NCBI GenBank assembly: GCA_965112735.1
Contig: OZ218965.1
Span: 1,426,001-1,490,000, forward strand
From: Phaeosaccion multiseriatum
Lineage: Eukaryota; Ochrophyta, other classes
Direction: 5' to 3'
Length of the DNA: 64,000 nucleotides
In this document: positions 1 to 16,226 of the stretch, in pieces
Numbering within the stretch: position 1 is the stretch's first letter
How the letters are laid out: the number at the start of each line of letters is the position of its first letter
The notes under the pieces: model-generated
What the model saw: the letters and a program-made list of their open reading frames with translations, nothing else
The model's database searches: none
What the model was told of the DNA's origin: nothing
Program-made: the position numbers and the translations under genes

Positions 1-1282
1 TTGCTTCTCGTGAGGGGAGAGGGCGTGTGCTGTGGTTCAAGCAGAGTCACGCTCGGACGCCATTCAGACACGCCTCTTGACCTCAGGCACACACACACAC
101 ACACACACACACACCAGCCACATCACCAGCTTCGCTGTCGTCTCACACCTTTGTTCAGCAAGTGTCTAGTCGGTCATAAATGCCGGCCGGGGAAACCGAC
201 TTCGCACCTTGGCGTTTGAGCTTTCCTCGGCATGGAACAGAAACAAAGGCCGAATGAGTGTGCGTAGATGAGTGCGAGGCTGGTGATGTGGTGATAAATG
301 GTTCGGTGGTGCGTGAAGAGCGGCTCTGCTTCAATCAAAGGTCATGGCAGGGAGGAAGAGGTGAAGCGTTTCGTGCAATACGTAGACCCCACCAACGAAA
401 CAACGGGCGAGATGGATAATATATGGGTTGTGTTTTGTCTTGTCGCCCAGGCAGGCCAGCGGAGAGACAGGGGAAGGAAGGAAAGGTGACGTGAGTACTA
501 CGAAGCACAAGTTAAAAGAATTGTGTGAATGAAGAGAAGTGTTGCTCTTGTCCCTTGGCACACCGTTCTCCTCCACAATGCGCACTGCGGAATCAGAAGC
601 AAGAAAAGAGACCGCTTCCACCGCGTAGCTTTCCCACGACGAGGTCGTAATGGCGTCAGGGGGTGCCCGGCTTGGGAGAACAGCTCCGAGAGTCGTACTG
701 TAGAGCCTCAGCGAGGCTTGGGCGTTGATGTACAACATTTAACCTATTATATCCTTATTGTATGATATTCAGACTATACAATTACAATTATTTATTACCG
801 TTGAAAAAGAAAAAAGCGCCCCAAGCAATCAATCGACTTGAACTCATCCGCTCATCCATCCCACACTCGTTCCGCATGCCTGCCTGCCTGGCCGCCTGGC
901 CGCCTGGCTGTCAGTGTCGCATCGTCCTTCCTTTCGTCCTCTACATGGATGTGGCAGAGCATTTGCTTTGCCAACATAGGCACGTCCAATCCAAGAACGA
1001 AAAGGGTTGCTCGTGCGACACACAGAGAGGGGAGCAAATGCCACGCATGCCCACTTGAGGGTTGCCCTTCCACCCGAACAGAATCAGAATGAATCCAATT
1101 TCTCCGGCGTCTCGCTCTCGCGTCTCCGCTACGACACGAAACAAATGGAGCAACACCGCCGCCAAGGGAGACTCGCCGCCTGACTCGCCTTCTTCCTTCT
1201 TCGCGTCCTCCTCCCAATGAAGCTCCGAGCAGACATCCACATCCCAGTCCATCCCCTCCTCCTCCCCGCTCCTTCGCCCTGC
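1..1282. other. No gene supported; upstream spacer
   Basis: I see no protein-like reading frame here. A short (CA)n run lies at about 88-113. The rest is mixed sequence without recognisable domains or splice structure. The part nearest 1282 probably carries the 3' UTR of the minus-strand FAM32A-like gene. The string ACTACGAAG at about 505-515 resembles the TACTTCGTAGTA palindrome found close to several gene ends in this window. Confidence 0.5.
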
Positions 1283-1817
1283 CTACCCGTTACCAGCAGC
1301 GGACACTCTTGGAATGTCATTGTGCTCCGTGCGGGTAGCGAGATCGGCATTCAGCATCTCGATACGCTCCTTGTGAGGTATCTTCACGGCCTCCTGGATT
1401 CGCAGCCTCTCCCTCTCCTTGGTCTGCTCCTTGAATCTCTTTTGCGCGGGCGTCAGGAAGTCGTCGATACTGAGCTCCTCCCCTTCCTCCCCCGCCCCTT
1501 TGCCTCCGCCCCCTCCCTCCCCGCTGCCACCATCCGACCCTTCCGCTGCCGCTGCGGCGGCGTCTCTCTCCTCCTTCTCCTTCCTGGCGGCCTCCTCCTC
1601 GCGGCCCCTCTTCTTCCTGCTCATTCGCATATTACACACACACGAAGGGGGGGGGGGTTGATGATTAGAGAGGGAGGACGGGCTACATAGTGCAGCGTGG
1701 TAGAGGCTGGTGAGACTGCACTTACCCCTTCTTCTTCTTGCTCTTCTTTGTGGCGAGGGAGCCGCCGCCCTTTAGGCTGAGACTCCCCCTCTTGAACGAA
1801 GTGTCTATTCCTGACAT
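1283..1817 (-). CDS. FAM32A-like nuclear protein (2 exons)
   Basis: Two exons join in phase: 1817-1726 and 1616-1283, giving about 141 residues. The donor reads GGG|GTAAGT and the acceptor CAG|G. The N-terminus (MSGIDTSFKRGSLSLKGG) followed by a Lys-rich stretch matches the start of FAM32A, where GxLxLKG precedes a KKKK tail. The C-terminal half has LTPAQKRFKEQ, then a charged helix, then TEHNDIPRVS, which corresponds to the family's TEHYDIPKVS ending. FAM32A proteins are small nuclear proteins; the human protein has been found in the catalytic spliceosome, where it helps exon ligation. I chose the ATG at 1817 because the family motif follows it directly; an in-frame ATG at 1952 would add 45 residues unlike the family. 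An Ala/Gly/Glu-rich linker sits between the two conserved parts. Confidence 0.85.
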
Positions 1818-2111
1818 TGTGTGTGTGGTGTGGCTGCAGGCTTCAAACTTTGATCGATGTGCCCCCTCCGAATCCCCCTCCTCAGCGGAAAGTTCTCTGA
1901 AGTCAATGAGAGACAAAATCGATCCGACTTCATCCGACTTCCGTTTCGCCACATCAATAACTTCGCCTCTTGCTAAAGCTTCCTTCTGCCCTTCCTCCCA
2001 TCTATTGACCTGTTTGTTCTCTCCTCCTCCGCCTTGAGAAGAGGTGAAGGGGAGAGGAGAGGGAGGGGAGAGAAAAGAGGAGAAGGAGAGAAAAAGGGAC
2101 CTCGAACCAAG

Positions 2112-6474
<4,363 letters not shown>

Positions 6475-7070
6475 GGAGGGGGAGGAAGAGGGTGAGGAAG
6501 GGAGCGAGCGGGTGAGGGAGGAAGCGAGGAAGGGATTGAGCGGGTGAGGGAGGAAGGGAGTGAGGGGAATGCGTGGAGGTGTGGTCGTGGTGGGCTGATC
6601 TGCGCATCTTTTCTGAGCCTCCACCGCCCATCCGTTGCCATCAATCACTTCATCGCCTATGCCAGCCTTTGGGCGGGGAGAGCCATGATGGGTAGCAGTA
6701 GTTGGTGATACAGCAGCAGTTGGTGATACAGCAGCAGCACCGCCCATGCCTGTCTCACAAGCAGAGACGAACCCGGACCGGTTTCATGGCCGCGGGGTTC
6801 CAAGAGAGAGGTAGGAGGGAAAGGGAAAGCCAACCCCGGGGGAGTGGCACAATTTAGAGCTACCAGTGCTATAGCGTAGTTGATAGTAACCTTACGTGTA
6901 CATTACGATTTTTACTAAGTACTTCGTAGTACGGGGGATGGGGGGAAGGGAGGGGGGGGTGCAAATGTCGTTCGCGCATTGGAATTCGATTTTGGCGACG
7001 CCTCCAGCCTTAACCGCTCGGCCCGGTACTATCCCCCTTCTCTCTGAGCCCCTGTTCTGCCCTCCCTCGT
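6475..7070. other. Spacer between transporter and MAP3K-like kinase
   Basis: A GAGGGAGGAAG-type purine-rich stretch follows the stop codon. Two adjacent copies of the dispersed word GTTGGTGATACAGCAG lie at about 6711-6726 and 6720-6735. A perfect palindrome, GTACTTCGTAGTAC, lies at about 6919-6932, about 140 bases before the kinase ATG, where a promoter element would be expected. No further gene is seen. Confidence 0.6.
6919..6932. promoter_or_regulatory. Palindromic GTACTTCGTAGTAC, candidate promoter element
   Basis: A 14-base perfect palindrome sits about 140 bases upstream of the kinase start. Related strings occur near 54598 (between two genes) and 62850 (about 105 bases before the CBM gene ATG). 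The position suggests a regulatory site, but no function is demonstrated. Confidence 0.35.
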
Positions 7071-9224
7071 ATGAGGGGGGACAGTGGCGGAGGCCGGGTA
7101 CGAGGGAGGCCCAATGTGCCTCCCCTCGACCTCAGCCTCACGGTCTATCACAAGGTACATGCTACCGCTCACAAAAATCCAGACCAAGATCAAGATGAAA
7201 AAGACAATGCCACCGAGAAGCAGCAGCTTCAGCAGAACGGAGAGCATTCCCAAGGCGCCGCACTGCAAGACAAAGACCATCTACCCGAAGATATGGACAC
7301 GTTGGCGAGTGCATGCCTCACTCCTTTGTCCAAGAGCACGAGCAGCTGGGGCTCGGGGGAGTGTAGTGGGAGTGGCACGGGACAGGAGGAAGCAGAAAGC
7401 AGTCACGTTGGAAAAGTCACACCGCAGGCACAGCAGCAGGAGAAGAATGAGCTCCGGGAGCAGCTCCATCAGCAACACCATTTGCAACAGCAGCAGCGTG
7501 AACCACGACATGACACAGGAGTAGGCCAAGGGGGTGGAGACAAGGGTGGGACGGTAGGAGGTACCGCAGCAACAGCAGCAGCAGCAGCAGTAGGGGGGGG
7601 ACTCCGTACGTTTCGAGTCCGGTGGAAGAAGGGCAGGCACATTGGAAGCGGAAACTTTGGAGACGTGTACCTGGGAATGAAGTCCGACACAGGGGAGCTC
7701 ATCGCGGTGAAAGAGATACCAAGGATACCGGGCAGCAATATGACAGAGACGGTGAGGAGACAAAGTGACCAGCAAGCAAGTGTTTGCATTGCACGGTGGG
7801 TGGGGGCTCAGTTAGACTTGATGAACAACAGCGCGATGCCTGCCTTTCGCCGTCCCGTGTGATCCCATCTGTGGCACTGCTTTGTTTTTAGCTCTCCTTT
7901 GTGTCGGAGCAGTTGGGTGTGCTCTGTCCTGCTCTTTGGCGCCTCCTTCCTTTCCCCCCCTTGGCAGCAAGCAGCCTGTGGAGATGTGGACGCTGCTGCG
8001 CAAGACCCGTCTGACTCATCAAACAACGCGCCCCCCCTTCCCTCGGCTGCCGCGCTGCTGCCCACTTTGCTTGCTGTATCACCAACTGCCGCTGTTACTC
8101 TAGATGCGGGTGTACCAGAGAGAGATTGAGGTCGTAAACGGCCTCCACCACCCTCACGTCGTTGGCTTTCTCGGCACAGGTGAGGGAGTGCTCAGTGCTG
8201 TGGCGATTGCGTGAGGGAGTACTGGCGATTGAGTGAGGGAGTGCTGGCGATTGAGTGAGGGAGTGCTGGCGATAGAGTGAGGGAGTACTTGCTATTGAGA
8301 TGTCCACCTTCCCCAGGAACACATACGTACACAAACATCTCCACCTCCCCTTCTCCCTTCTCCCTTCTCCCTTCTCCCTTCTCGCTTCTCCCTTCTCGCT
8401 TCTCGCTTCTCGCTTCTCCCTTCTCCCTCCTCCCTTCTCCCTTCTCCTTTCTCCCTTCGCGCAAGCCACCCCACCCCGCCCCGCCTCTTCCTCCCTCAAC
8501 CCAACGCAGCACGCCAACGTTCCCACTTTCCTTTCATGTGCTGTACATATATAATACATACATACATGCGTACCAACACGCAACACACACCCACGACCAC
8601 TCACGCACGCACCCACCCACCCACACACGTGCACACGCACACGCACACGCACACGCGCACGCACACGCACTTGCTCGCACGTACCTACAGACGTGTCCCC
8701 GGACTCCCTTCGAATCTTTATGGAGTACATCCCGGGCGGCAGCTTGCGTGGCCTGCTCACAGACGTGGGGCCCATCCCTGAGGCGGTTGTGCGCCTCTAC
8801 AGTCGCCAGTTGTTGCTCGGTCTGGCCTTCCTGCACCACTGCGGCGTGGCCCACAGAGATGTCAAGGTAAGAAAAACTAGGTAACGCAGAGACGCAGGCA
8901 CACACACACACACAGACACACAGACACACACAGACACACACGCACGCACACACACACACCTACACCCCCCCCACCCTCACACACACACGCACGCACGCAC
9001 ACGACCACACACACACACACACACACACCCACATGCGCACGCACCTTCACAGGCGGCCAATGTGCTGGTGAGCCAAGAGGCGCGTGGTGAGGTGGTGTTA
9101 AAGCTCGCCGACTTTGGGAGTGCCAAAGACGTGTTGTCCGAGAGTAGCGCCTCTCTCTCGTCAAGATGGAGGCCCGGCCCAGGCACGCCCGTCTTCACCG
9201 CCCCGGAGGTAGGGTAGGGTAGGG

Positions 9225-9306
<82 letters not shown>

Positions 9307-10595
9307 TCTCTAGTCACTAATCCGCACGAAATATCTATCCGAAACTGAACACACCCACCCACCTACCCACGCACGCACCCACGCACCCACGCACCCACGC
9401 GCAGGTCATACGGCAGGAGATCAGCACCGGGGAGGAGTGGCGGCGAGCCGACGTGTGGAGCCTCGGCTGTACGGTGATAGAGATGGCGAGCGGACAGCCT
9501 CCGTGGCAGAGCTTTAGCAACCCGCACGCCGCGCTCATGCACATTGCCACGTCCAACGAGAGGCCTGTCATGCCGCCCTCCTTCAGGTGGGTTGGGGCGG
9601 TGTGTTTGTTGACATAATAGGAGTGAGTTGGGGCGGTGTATCACCAACTGCTGCTGCTGTAAGACCGACGGCTTGCTGCTACGGCTCTCCTTCTGCGCCT
9701 CTCTGGCTGCGTCTCTGCCCTACTGATAGCGAAGGCCCATCCTCCGCCCCTGCCCCCCCCCCTCTCCTCCTGTCGGTCGTCACCCATCTCCAACCGACCT
9801 TCCTACCCTATCCTCCAGCTCAATGGGGCAGGACTTCTTACGGTGCTGCCTGCATCGAGAGGCAAGCCGTCGTCTGACGCCGATGGCGCTACTCCACCAC
9901 CCCTTCGTGGACGGAGCTACCAACAGCAGCAGGAGCAGCAGGAGCAGCAGGAGCAGCAGTAGTAGGAGTGGGGGCGGTACGGATGGGCGAGACAGCAGCA
10001 CCGCCATCAGCACAGTGCTACAGCAGTTTGAGGCTGTTGATATCGTGGAGGGGGGGGCAAGTGTGACAAGCTCGTTGACGTTAGCCAGCGCATCATCACG
10101 TGCCCATGTGCTGCCAACTAGAGAGACGCTTATTGGTAGGGAGAAGGAAACGCGCGACTTCTCCTTCTGTGAGCAGGAGGAGGAGGCGGCGGCGGCGGCA
10201 GGAGGAGGAGGGGGAGGAGGAGGAGGAGGAGGAGGAGGAGGAGGAGGAGGACGAGGAGGAGAAGGAGAAGGAGAAGGAGCGGGAGGAGGAGGAGGAGCAG
10301 GAGGAGGAGGAGGAGGAGGAGGAGGAGGAGGAGGAGGAGGAGGAGGAGGAGGAGGAGGAGAAGGAGCGGGGGGAGGAGGAGGAGGAGGAGGAGAAGGAGA
10401 AGGAGAAGGAGGAGGAGGAGAAGAAGAAGAGGGAGGAGGAGGAGCGGTGGCGGCGGCTGTAGCGGGGCTGGAGAGGCATTTGACAGAGGCCCTGGGTAGC
10501 AGGAAAGGCAATGGCAGCAGCAGGCACGGCCGCAGCGACGTTGTAAGCGAGACGGACGCCGCCCTCATCCGCGCCGCGATAGCGCATCACCTCAA

Positions 10596-10630
<35 letters not shown>

Positions 10631-10635
10631 ACAGC

Positions 10636-10669
<34 letters not shown>

Positions 10670-10671
10670 GC

Positions 10672-10702
<31 letters not shown>

Positions 10703-12683
10703 GCAACAGCAACAACAACAACAACAGCAACAACAACAACAGCAGCAACAGCAACAGCAACACCAGCAACAACAAAGGAGAGAAGAGAGACAAGGAGAAG
10801 GACAAGGAGTCTTACCATGTCAACAAGGCCCAGAGCAGGGCAGGGGCCACCAGCACAAGCATCAACACCGCCCCCTCTTCTGCTCCCACCCGGTCTGACC
10901 TCCTTCAGCCTCACACGCTTCACGTGCCGCCTCCCCCCGACTCGTCGCGACATCGTCTTCAGAGCGCCTCGAGTGAACGTTATCCCAGTCCCTCGCCGCC
11001 CCAGCAACAGCTGTTGTTGCCTTTGCAAGGCTCTCCCCTGCTGTTTCAGAACCGTGGCAACGGCGGCAGCGCGAGCGTCAGCAACAGCAATGACCAGGTC
11101 AATTCCAGTGCGAGTGGTCGTGGTGGTGGTGGTGGTGGTGGTGGTGGTGGTGGTGGTGGTGGTGGTGGTGGCGTTGGTGGCGGTGGTGATGGTGGTGGTA
11201 TTGGTGGTAACAAACGCAAGTACTGTCAACGGCGAAAGACTGTCGACGGCGTTGTGGGAGGTGCTTCTCGGCCAAAGCCCTCGTCCAGCGCGAGGAGGGA
11301 GGATATGAATCACACAAGCGTTGCCATCTTGGCCCAGAGGGAGGGGCAGCAGCAGTGGACAGCAGCAGCAGCAGCAGTAGCAGCAGCAGCAGTTGGTGAT
11401 ACAGCAGCAGCAGCGGGAGCCTCTCCGCGTACAGTCGCCTCTGCCGGACGGGAAGGGCGACGAAAGAGAGGCAGAGTAGGAGAGGCGAGGGTAGAGTCGA
11501 CAGCAGCAGGCTTCGGAAGCGATAAGAGCTTACGAAGGAGTGCTTCAGCACCATCAGCAGCCCACTTCTTCCAAGATTGGGACGGCCCAAGTGCCATCCT
11601 TCCTATCGGGGGAGGAGGAGGAGGAGGAGGAGGGAGGATGGTGGCGGATGGAGGAGGAGGGAAGATGGCAGTGGATGGAGGAGGAGGTGCAGGGAAGGGG
11701 CCCCACAGCCGACCTCCGTTGCCCCTTCTCCGCTCAACAACACCGCGAGGAGACGAGGATCTCTCCGGCGGCGCATGGAACGGGCGCAGCCCCAGGGGGG
11801 CGTTGGCAGGAGGCGACGGTGCGGACAGACCGAGGCGGCACACGGTGAATGCCGCTGCCGCTGTATCACCAACTGCCGCTGCGGAAGGAATGGGCACTCT
11901 GAAGGTGAGGAAAAGCGCAGAGAGAGAGAGGTGTGGGTAGGAGTGGGGTTGAGCGGGGCCGGTCTAGTGCCAGAGACGGAGGCGGAGGGAGGGAGGGAGG
12001 CAGGTAGGCAGGCGGGCAGGCAGGCGGGCAGGCAGGCAGGCAGGGAGAGGGCGAGACATAAGGCGGGAAGGAGGGAAGGAGGGAGGGAAGGGGGACCGGG
12101 AAAGGGACGGAAACCGGGGAGGGAGATGCTTGCTAGTTTTCCGGTCTTTCTTTTGTCTTCCTCGCACACGCACGCACACACGCGCACTCATGCACGCACA
12201 CACGTACACTCACACCCGTCAGTCCCCGAGGGGGCTGGATATCGGACTGGCTTTTGTCTCCGCGAGGCGTAGAAGGGTAACTTCGTCATCCATGTCGCCC
12301 GTCACGCTCCACCGCCGCGCCCAGCCGCAACCGTTGGTGATACAGCAGCAGCAGCAGCAGCAGCAGGGGCTTTCCTCCTTGATAGCAGCGCCTTTGATGG
12401 TGGACGAAGCGCAGGGAGCAGCAGCAGCGGGAGAAGGACGAGGGGGAGGAGTGGGTGAGGAGGCCGGTCATGAGGAAGTGAGGGGGAGAAGACGTGAGCC
12501 ACGCCACAGCGGGAATGTGACGCAGTCCCTCTCCCCGAGGGTGCTTGCCTTCCGCAGCCGCTTCCCTTCAAAGTCACCAAGTTGCTCTGAGCGGGGCAGT
12601 CTTGCGAGCAGCATCGGCGGGAGCAGTCAAGATGGCTTCGGTGAAGCGCCGGCATGTGGGTTTACGGACAGTGAACAGCAGCA

Positions 12684-12730
<47 letters not shown>

Positions 12731-13856
12731 CCTTGCCCTCCTGCCATCGGAGGCAGCGGCGAAAGGAGCGACAGGAGGAGGCCAGGCGACAGCTTCGGCG
12801 AAGCAGCAGCGGTACTCTGAGCCTTCAGAGTCTGCAGAGCTTTGGCAGCTTTGGTCGAGCGACGAGCAAACAAGACGGACAAGGCGGACGGGAGGAGGAG
12901 GAAGGCGACGAAGAAGAAGAACAACAACAAGAAGAACAAGAAGAAGGAGGAGGAATGGACATATGGGGAGTCTCGTGTGGGACTCACCCTATCGCCGCTA
13001 CTGCTTCTGCATCTTCTTCTTCTTCTTCTTCCTCCAGACTATCGATTCGGCGACGGCCGTCCTTCGAAGCGGGGCAAAGCGCAGCAGCCGTAGCAGCAGC
13101 CGCATCGCTTGATTCAATGACGAGGGGCCCCTCCACATCAAGATCTTCGTCTGTGGAGTATCGCTCAGGCGCAGCACGGTCAGGCGGAAGCTTTCCTTCC
13201 CCTGCTGGTGTACCACCAACTGCTGTATCACCATCTGCTGCTGCTGCTGCTGCTGCTCGAGTAGAAATCAGAGAAGACCCGTCCAGTGCCATCGCCTTGA
13301 ACGTGGAACAAGGAGCGAGAGGAGAGGGAGGGGAGGGTGCTATGAAAGAGCTTGTCTCTCCGGTGGCGGCGGTGGTAGAAGACGACTCCTACGATGTTGG
13401 TGGTAGCGAGTACGGGAATAGGGGCCGAGCCGCGAGCAACTTGAGTAATTTTGATGATGTGGGCGATAATGACGAGGGGAGTAGCAACGACTACAGCGAC
13501 GGCGGTGATAAAGACATCAAGGGAGAGAACGTGCGACGACATGCACATCACCAACACCAACACCAACACCACCTCCAGCAGCAGCAGCAGCAGGAGCAGG
13601 AGCAACAGCCGGAGCTGTCTGTTGCGGGTATTGCACGAGGATGGCTCAGTGCGGCTCGCTTCCGACTCGACCCTGACCCTCACTGGGGCAGTGTCAGCAG
13701 AGCCGATGTGGAGGAAGTAGAGCACATCCAGCAGGTCTTCGTGCAGTGGAGGAACAGCAGGAATCGGGATAGGAGCAGGGATCGGAAGGGGGGGGGGAGG
13801 GGGGGTGTCCACCAAACTGAAATGGGAACTGAATCGGAACCTGAAACCAAAGCTGC

Positions 13857-13887
<31 letters not shown>

Positions 13888-16226
13888 GTAATTGTAACGG
13901 AGGAGGAGGGAGAGGATGAGCGGTACGCGAGACGTAGGAGTGGAGAGATGGAGGAGTCTGCTTCTTTGCTGCCCCTCACACTCACCTTACCTAGCGAGGC
14001 AAGTGCAGTCAGCGAGGGAGACACTGCTGCTGTACCACCAACAGCTTTGGCTTGTCCGGGCTTCCTGTCGTTGCAAGGGTCGCCGCCCTCTAAAGCACCG
14101 CGCTCGCCTGATGCACGTTCGATATCATCGCAGCAGCGTGAGCCGAAGCCTGATTCAGCTTCTCATTCCGGCCCAGAGTTCGGATCCGCGTCGGGGTCGG
14201 GGTCAGGGCCAGGGTCAGGGTCAGGGTCAGGGTCAGGGTCAGGGTCAGGGTCAGGGTCGGGTTCATGCACCCTCTCCAGTGGGAGTGAACAAGACTTTAC
14301 GGATGAGACGGACGAGGATGAGGATGAAGACGAAGACGAAGATGAGTACTGTGGCGCACCTCGCCTTGTGCGAGCAGTGGCACACTTCGAGGCCACTGAT
14401 GCCTCTGAACTTGCGCTCAGAGTTGGAGATGTTGTCGAGGTGAGTGAGAGGGTGAGTGAGTGAGTGAGTGAGTGGGTGAGTGAGTGAGTGAGTGAGTAAG
14501 TGTGAGCGTGAGTGAGTGAGTGAGTAAGTGTGAGCGTGAGTGAGTGAGGGAGCAAGTGAGGAAGAGAGTGAAGGAAGGGAGTGACGAAGTGGCGGAGTGA
14601 GTGAGTGAGTGAGTGAGTGAGTGGGTAAGTGAGTGAGTGAGAGGGTGAGTGATTGAGAGGGTGAGTGATTGAGAGGGTGAGTGATTGAGAGAGTGAGTGA
14701 GTGAGTGAGTGAGTGAGTGAGTGAGTGAGTGCGTGAGTGAGTGAGTGAGTGAGTGAGTGAGTGAGTGAGTGAGTGAGTGAGTGAGTGAGTGAGTGAGTGA
14801 GTGAGTGAGTGAGTGAGTGAGTGAGTGAGTCAGTGAGTGAGTGAGTGAGTGAGTGAGTGAGTGAGTGAGTGGGTAAGTGAGTGAGTCAGTCGAACATTGT
14901 CGACGCGGATGAAGAAGTGAGCGATGGACCGACCACCGCGATAGAGCATGTCACAAGTCACAGGGAATGAGTAGAGGACAAAGGGAGGGAGGGACAAAGG
15001 GGGGTTGGGGTGGCTTGATCTCATGCCTGAGGTAGTTTGCAGTTTGAATATAACCCACGCAACACGTAAGTAGTCTTGCTTTGACATACTTCAGTACTAA
15101 TGTTGTGGCCTTACGGTCGTCTTCTTTGTGTGTACCAAAATCACACCTTTGAGCACCCTTCTCCCCCACCGGCCAGGTGATTCGAGAAACCAGGTCTGGT
15201 TGGTGGCTCGGTGTTGTGCTGCCCACATGGAGTGGCGGTGACGGCAGTAGCGGGGCGAGTCGTGAGAAGGGGATGGGGGACGCCGGTGGTGGTGGTGGTG
15301 GTGGTGGTGGTGGTGGTGGTGGTGGTGGTGGAGGAGGAGAAGGAGGAGGAGGGGGAGGAGGAGGGGGAGGAGGAGGAGGAGGAGGAGGAGGAGCGGAAGA
15401 AGCAGAAGGAGGAGGAGGAGGAGGAGGAGGAGGAGGAGGAGGAGGAGGAGGAGGAGAAGGAGGAGGAGGAGGAGGAGGAGGAGGAGGAGGAGGAGGAGGA
15501 GGAGACAGTGTTAATGAGGGTATGAGCACAGGAGAGGGAGAGGTGGGAACGCAGAGGGGGGCGGGAGGGAGAATGGAAGAGGCAGGCAGGCAGCCGGGGC
15601 AGGTGGAAGAGGAGCAAGAGGAGGAGGAACAGGCGGGGGTGGGGGAGAGGGACCAATGCGGCGGCGCAGACAAGCAGCAGACGCAGACCCAGGAGCAGCA
15701 GTTGGGTGTACAGCAAAGAAATGAGGAGGAGGAGGAGGAGGAGGAGGAGGAGGAGGAGGAGGAGGAGGAGGAGGAGGAGGAGGAGGAGGAGGAGGAGGAG
15801 GAGGAGGAGGAGGAGGAGGAGGAGGAGGAGGAGGAGGAGGAGGAGGAGGAGGAGGAGGAGGAGGAGGAGGAGGAGGAGGAGGAGGAGGAGGAGGAGGAGG
15901 AGGAGGAGGAGGAGGAGGAGGAGGAGGAAGAGGAGGAGGAGAAGGAGGAGGAGGAGAAGGAGGAGGAGGAGGAGGAGGAGGAGGAGAAGGAGAAGGAGGA
16001 GAAGACCGAGGAGGAGACGGAGGGGGCCGTGGCAGAAGCGCGTCATCTGATGAAGGGGTGGTTTCCGTGCACTTTTGTAGAGTGGGTGGAGGACCCCCAA
16101 GCGCAGACAGAAGAGTGGGTGGACGACCCCCAAGGACAGGAACCGGGCAGCAGCGGGAGTAAGGAGGGGGGGGATGCGAGGACCGCGGAAGGTGTGCTGC
16201 TTTCATTCCCCTCAGCCAATTATTAA
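7071..16226 (+). CDS. MAP3K-like (STE11 family) protein kinase with split C-terminal SH3 domain
   Basis: Exons 7071-7751, 8104-8179, 8691-8866, 9053-9208, 9405-9586, 9819-11904, 12223-14439 and 15177-16226 join in phase to about 2207 residues. The kinase domain spans about 179-455: [18 protein letters not shown] glycine loop, AVK lysine at about 214, HRDVKAAN at about 307, DFG at about 331, TAPE at about 360, and a closing HPFV. The WKKG start and the HRDVKAANVL loop resemble plant ANP/NPK1 MAP3Ks, which phosphorylate MAP2Ks. All catalytic residues are present. A ~1400-residue Gly/Gln/Asn/Ser-rich tail follows. It ends in an SH3 domain ([23 protein letters not shown], then SGWWLGVV, later GWFPCTFVE) interrupted by a Gly/Glu tract. 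The first ATG of the open frame is used; an upstream exon cannot be excluded. Joining the tail exons to the kinase rests on splice phase only. Confidence 0.8.
8182..8298 (+). repeat. Short minisatellite in kinase intron 2
   Basis: Imperfect units of about 22 bases (GGCGATTGAGTGAGGGAGTGCT-like) repeat about four times directly after the donor. A TTCTCCC-rich polypyrimidine block follows at about 8345-8460. Confidence 0.8.
9225..9303 (+). repeat. (CT)n tract in kinase intron 4
   Basis: About 38 CT units follow a donor region that is itself a short GTAGG repeat (9209-9225). Confidence 0.95.
10195..10447 (+). repeat. (GGA)n tract coding poly-Gly in kinase exon 6
   Basis: An imperfect GGA/GAA/GCG triplet run is read in the glycine frame, just after the kinase domain. 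AAC/AGC triplets at about 10596-10775 then encode an Asn/Ser tract in the same exon, and (GGT)n at about 11118-11180 encodes more glycine. Confidence 0.9.
14440..14886 (+). repeat. (GTGA)n tract starting at the 5' splice site
   Basis: The intron between the two halves of the SH3 coding region begins GTGAGTGAGAGGGTGAGT and continues as GTGA tetranucleotides for about 440 bases with scattered substitutions. The first unit contains the donor GT. Confidence 0.95.
15286..16013 (+). repeat. Triplet tracts inserted inside the SH3 domain
   Basis: GGT and GGA triplets (about 15286-15503) encode poly-Gly. After a non-repetitive stretch, GAG triplets (about 15721-16013) encode poly-Glu. The reading frame stays open throughout. 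Conserved SH3 strands lie on either side (SGWWLGVV before, GWFPCTFVE after). Confidence 0.9.

Noticed and set aside
331-738. 135-codon minus-strand ORF
   Set aside because: No domain, no low-entropy protein signature, no start context; likely chance in a stop-poor region.
6975-7045. tRNA-like A box on the minus strand (GGCCGAGCGGTTAAGGC near 7000-7025)
   Set aside because: The A box matches class II tRNAs, but no acceptor stem, anticodon stem or proper B box could be folded around it.
7029-7280. Minus-strand ORF with a hydrophobic helix, looking like a small membrane protein
   Set aside because: It lies opposite the first exon of the MAP3K-like gene and its hydrophobicity follows from Lys/Asp-rich codons on the sense strand; no family match or start context.
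14440-14886. Regularly spaced repeats that could suggest a CRISPR array
   Set aside because: Units are four bases with no spacers, inside a eukaryotic intron.
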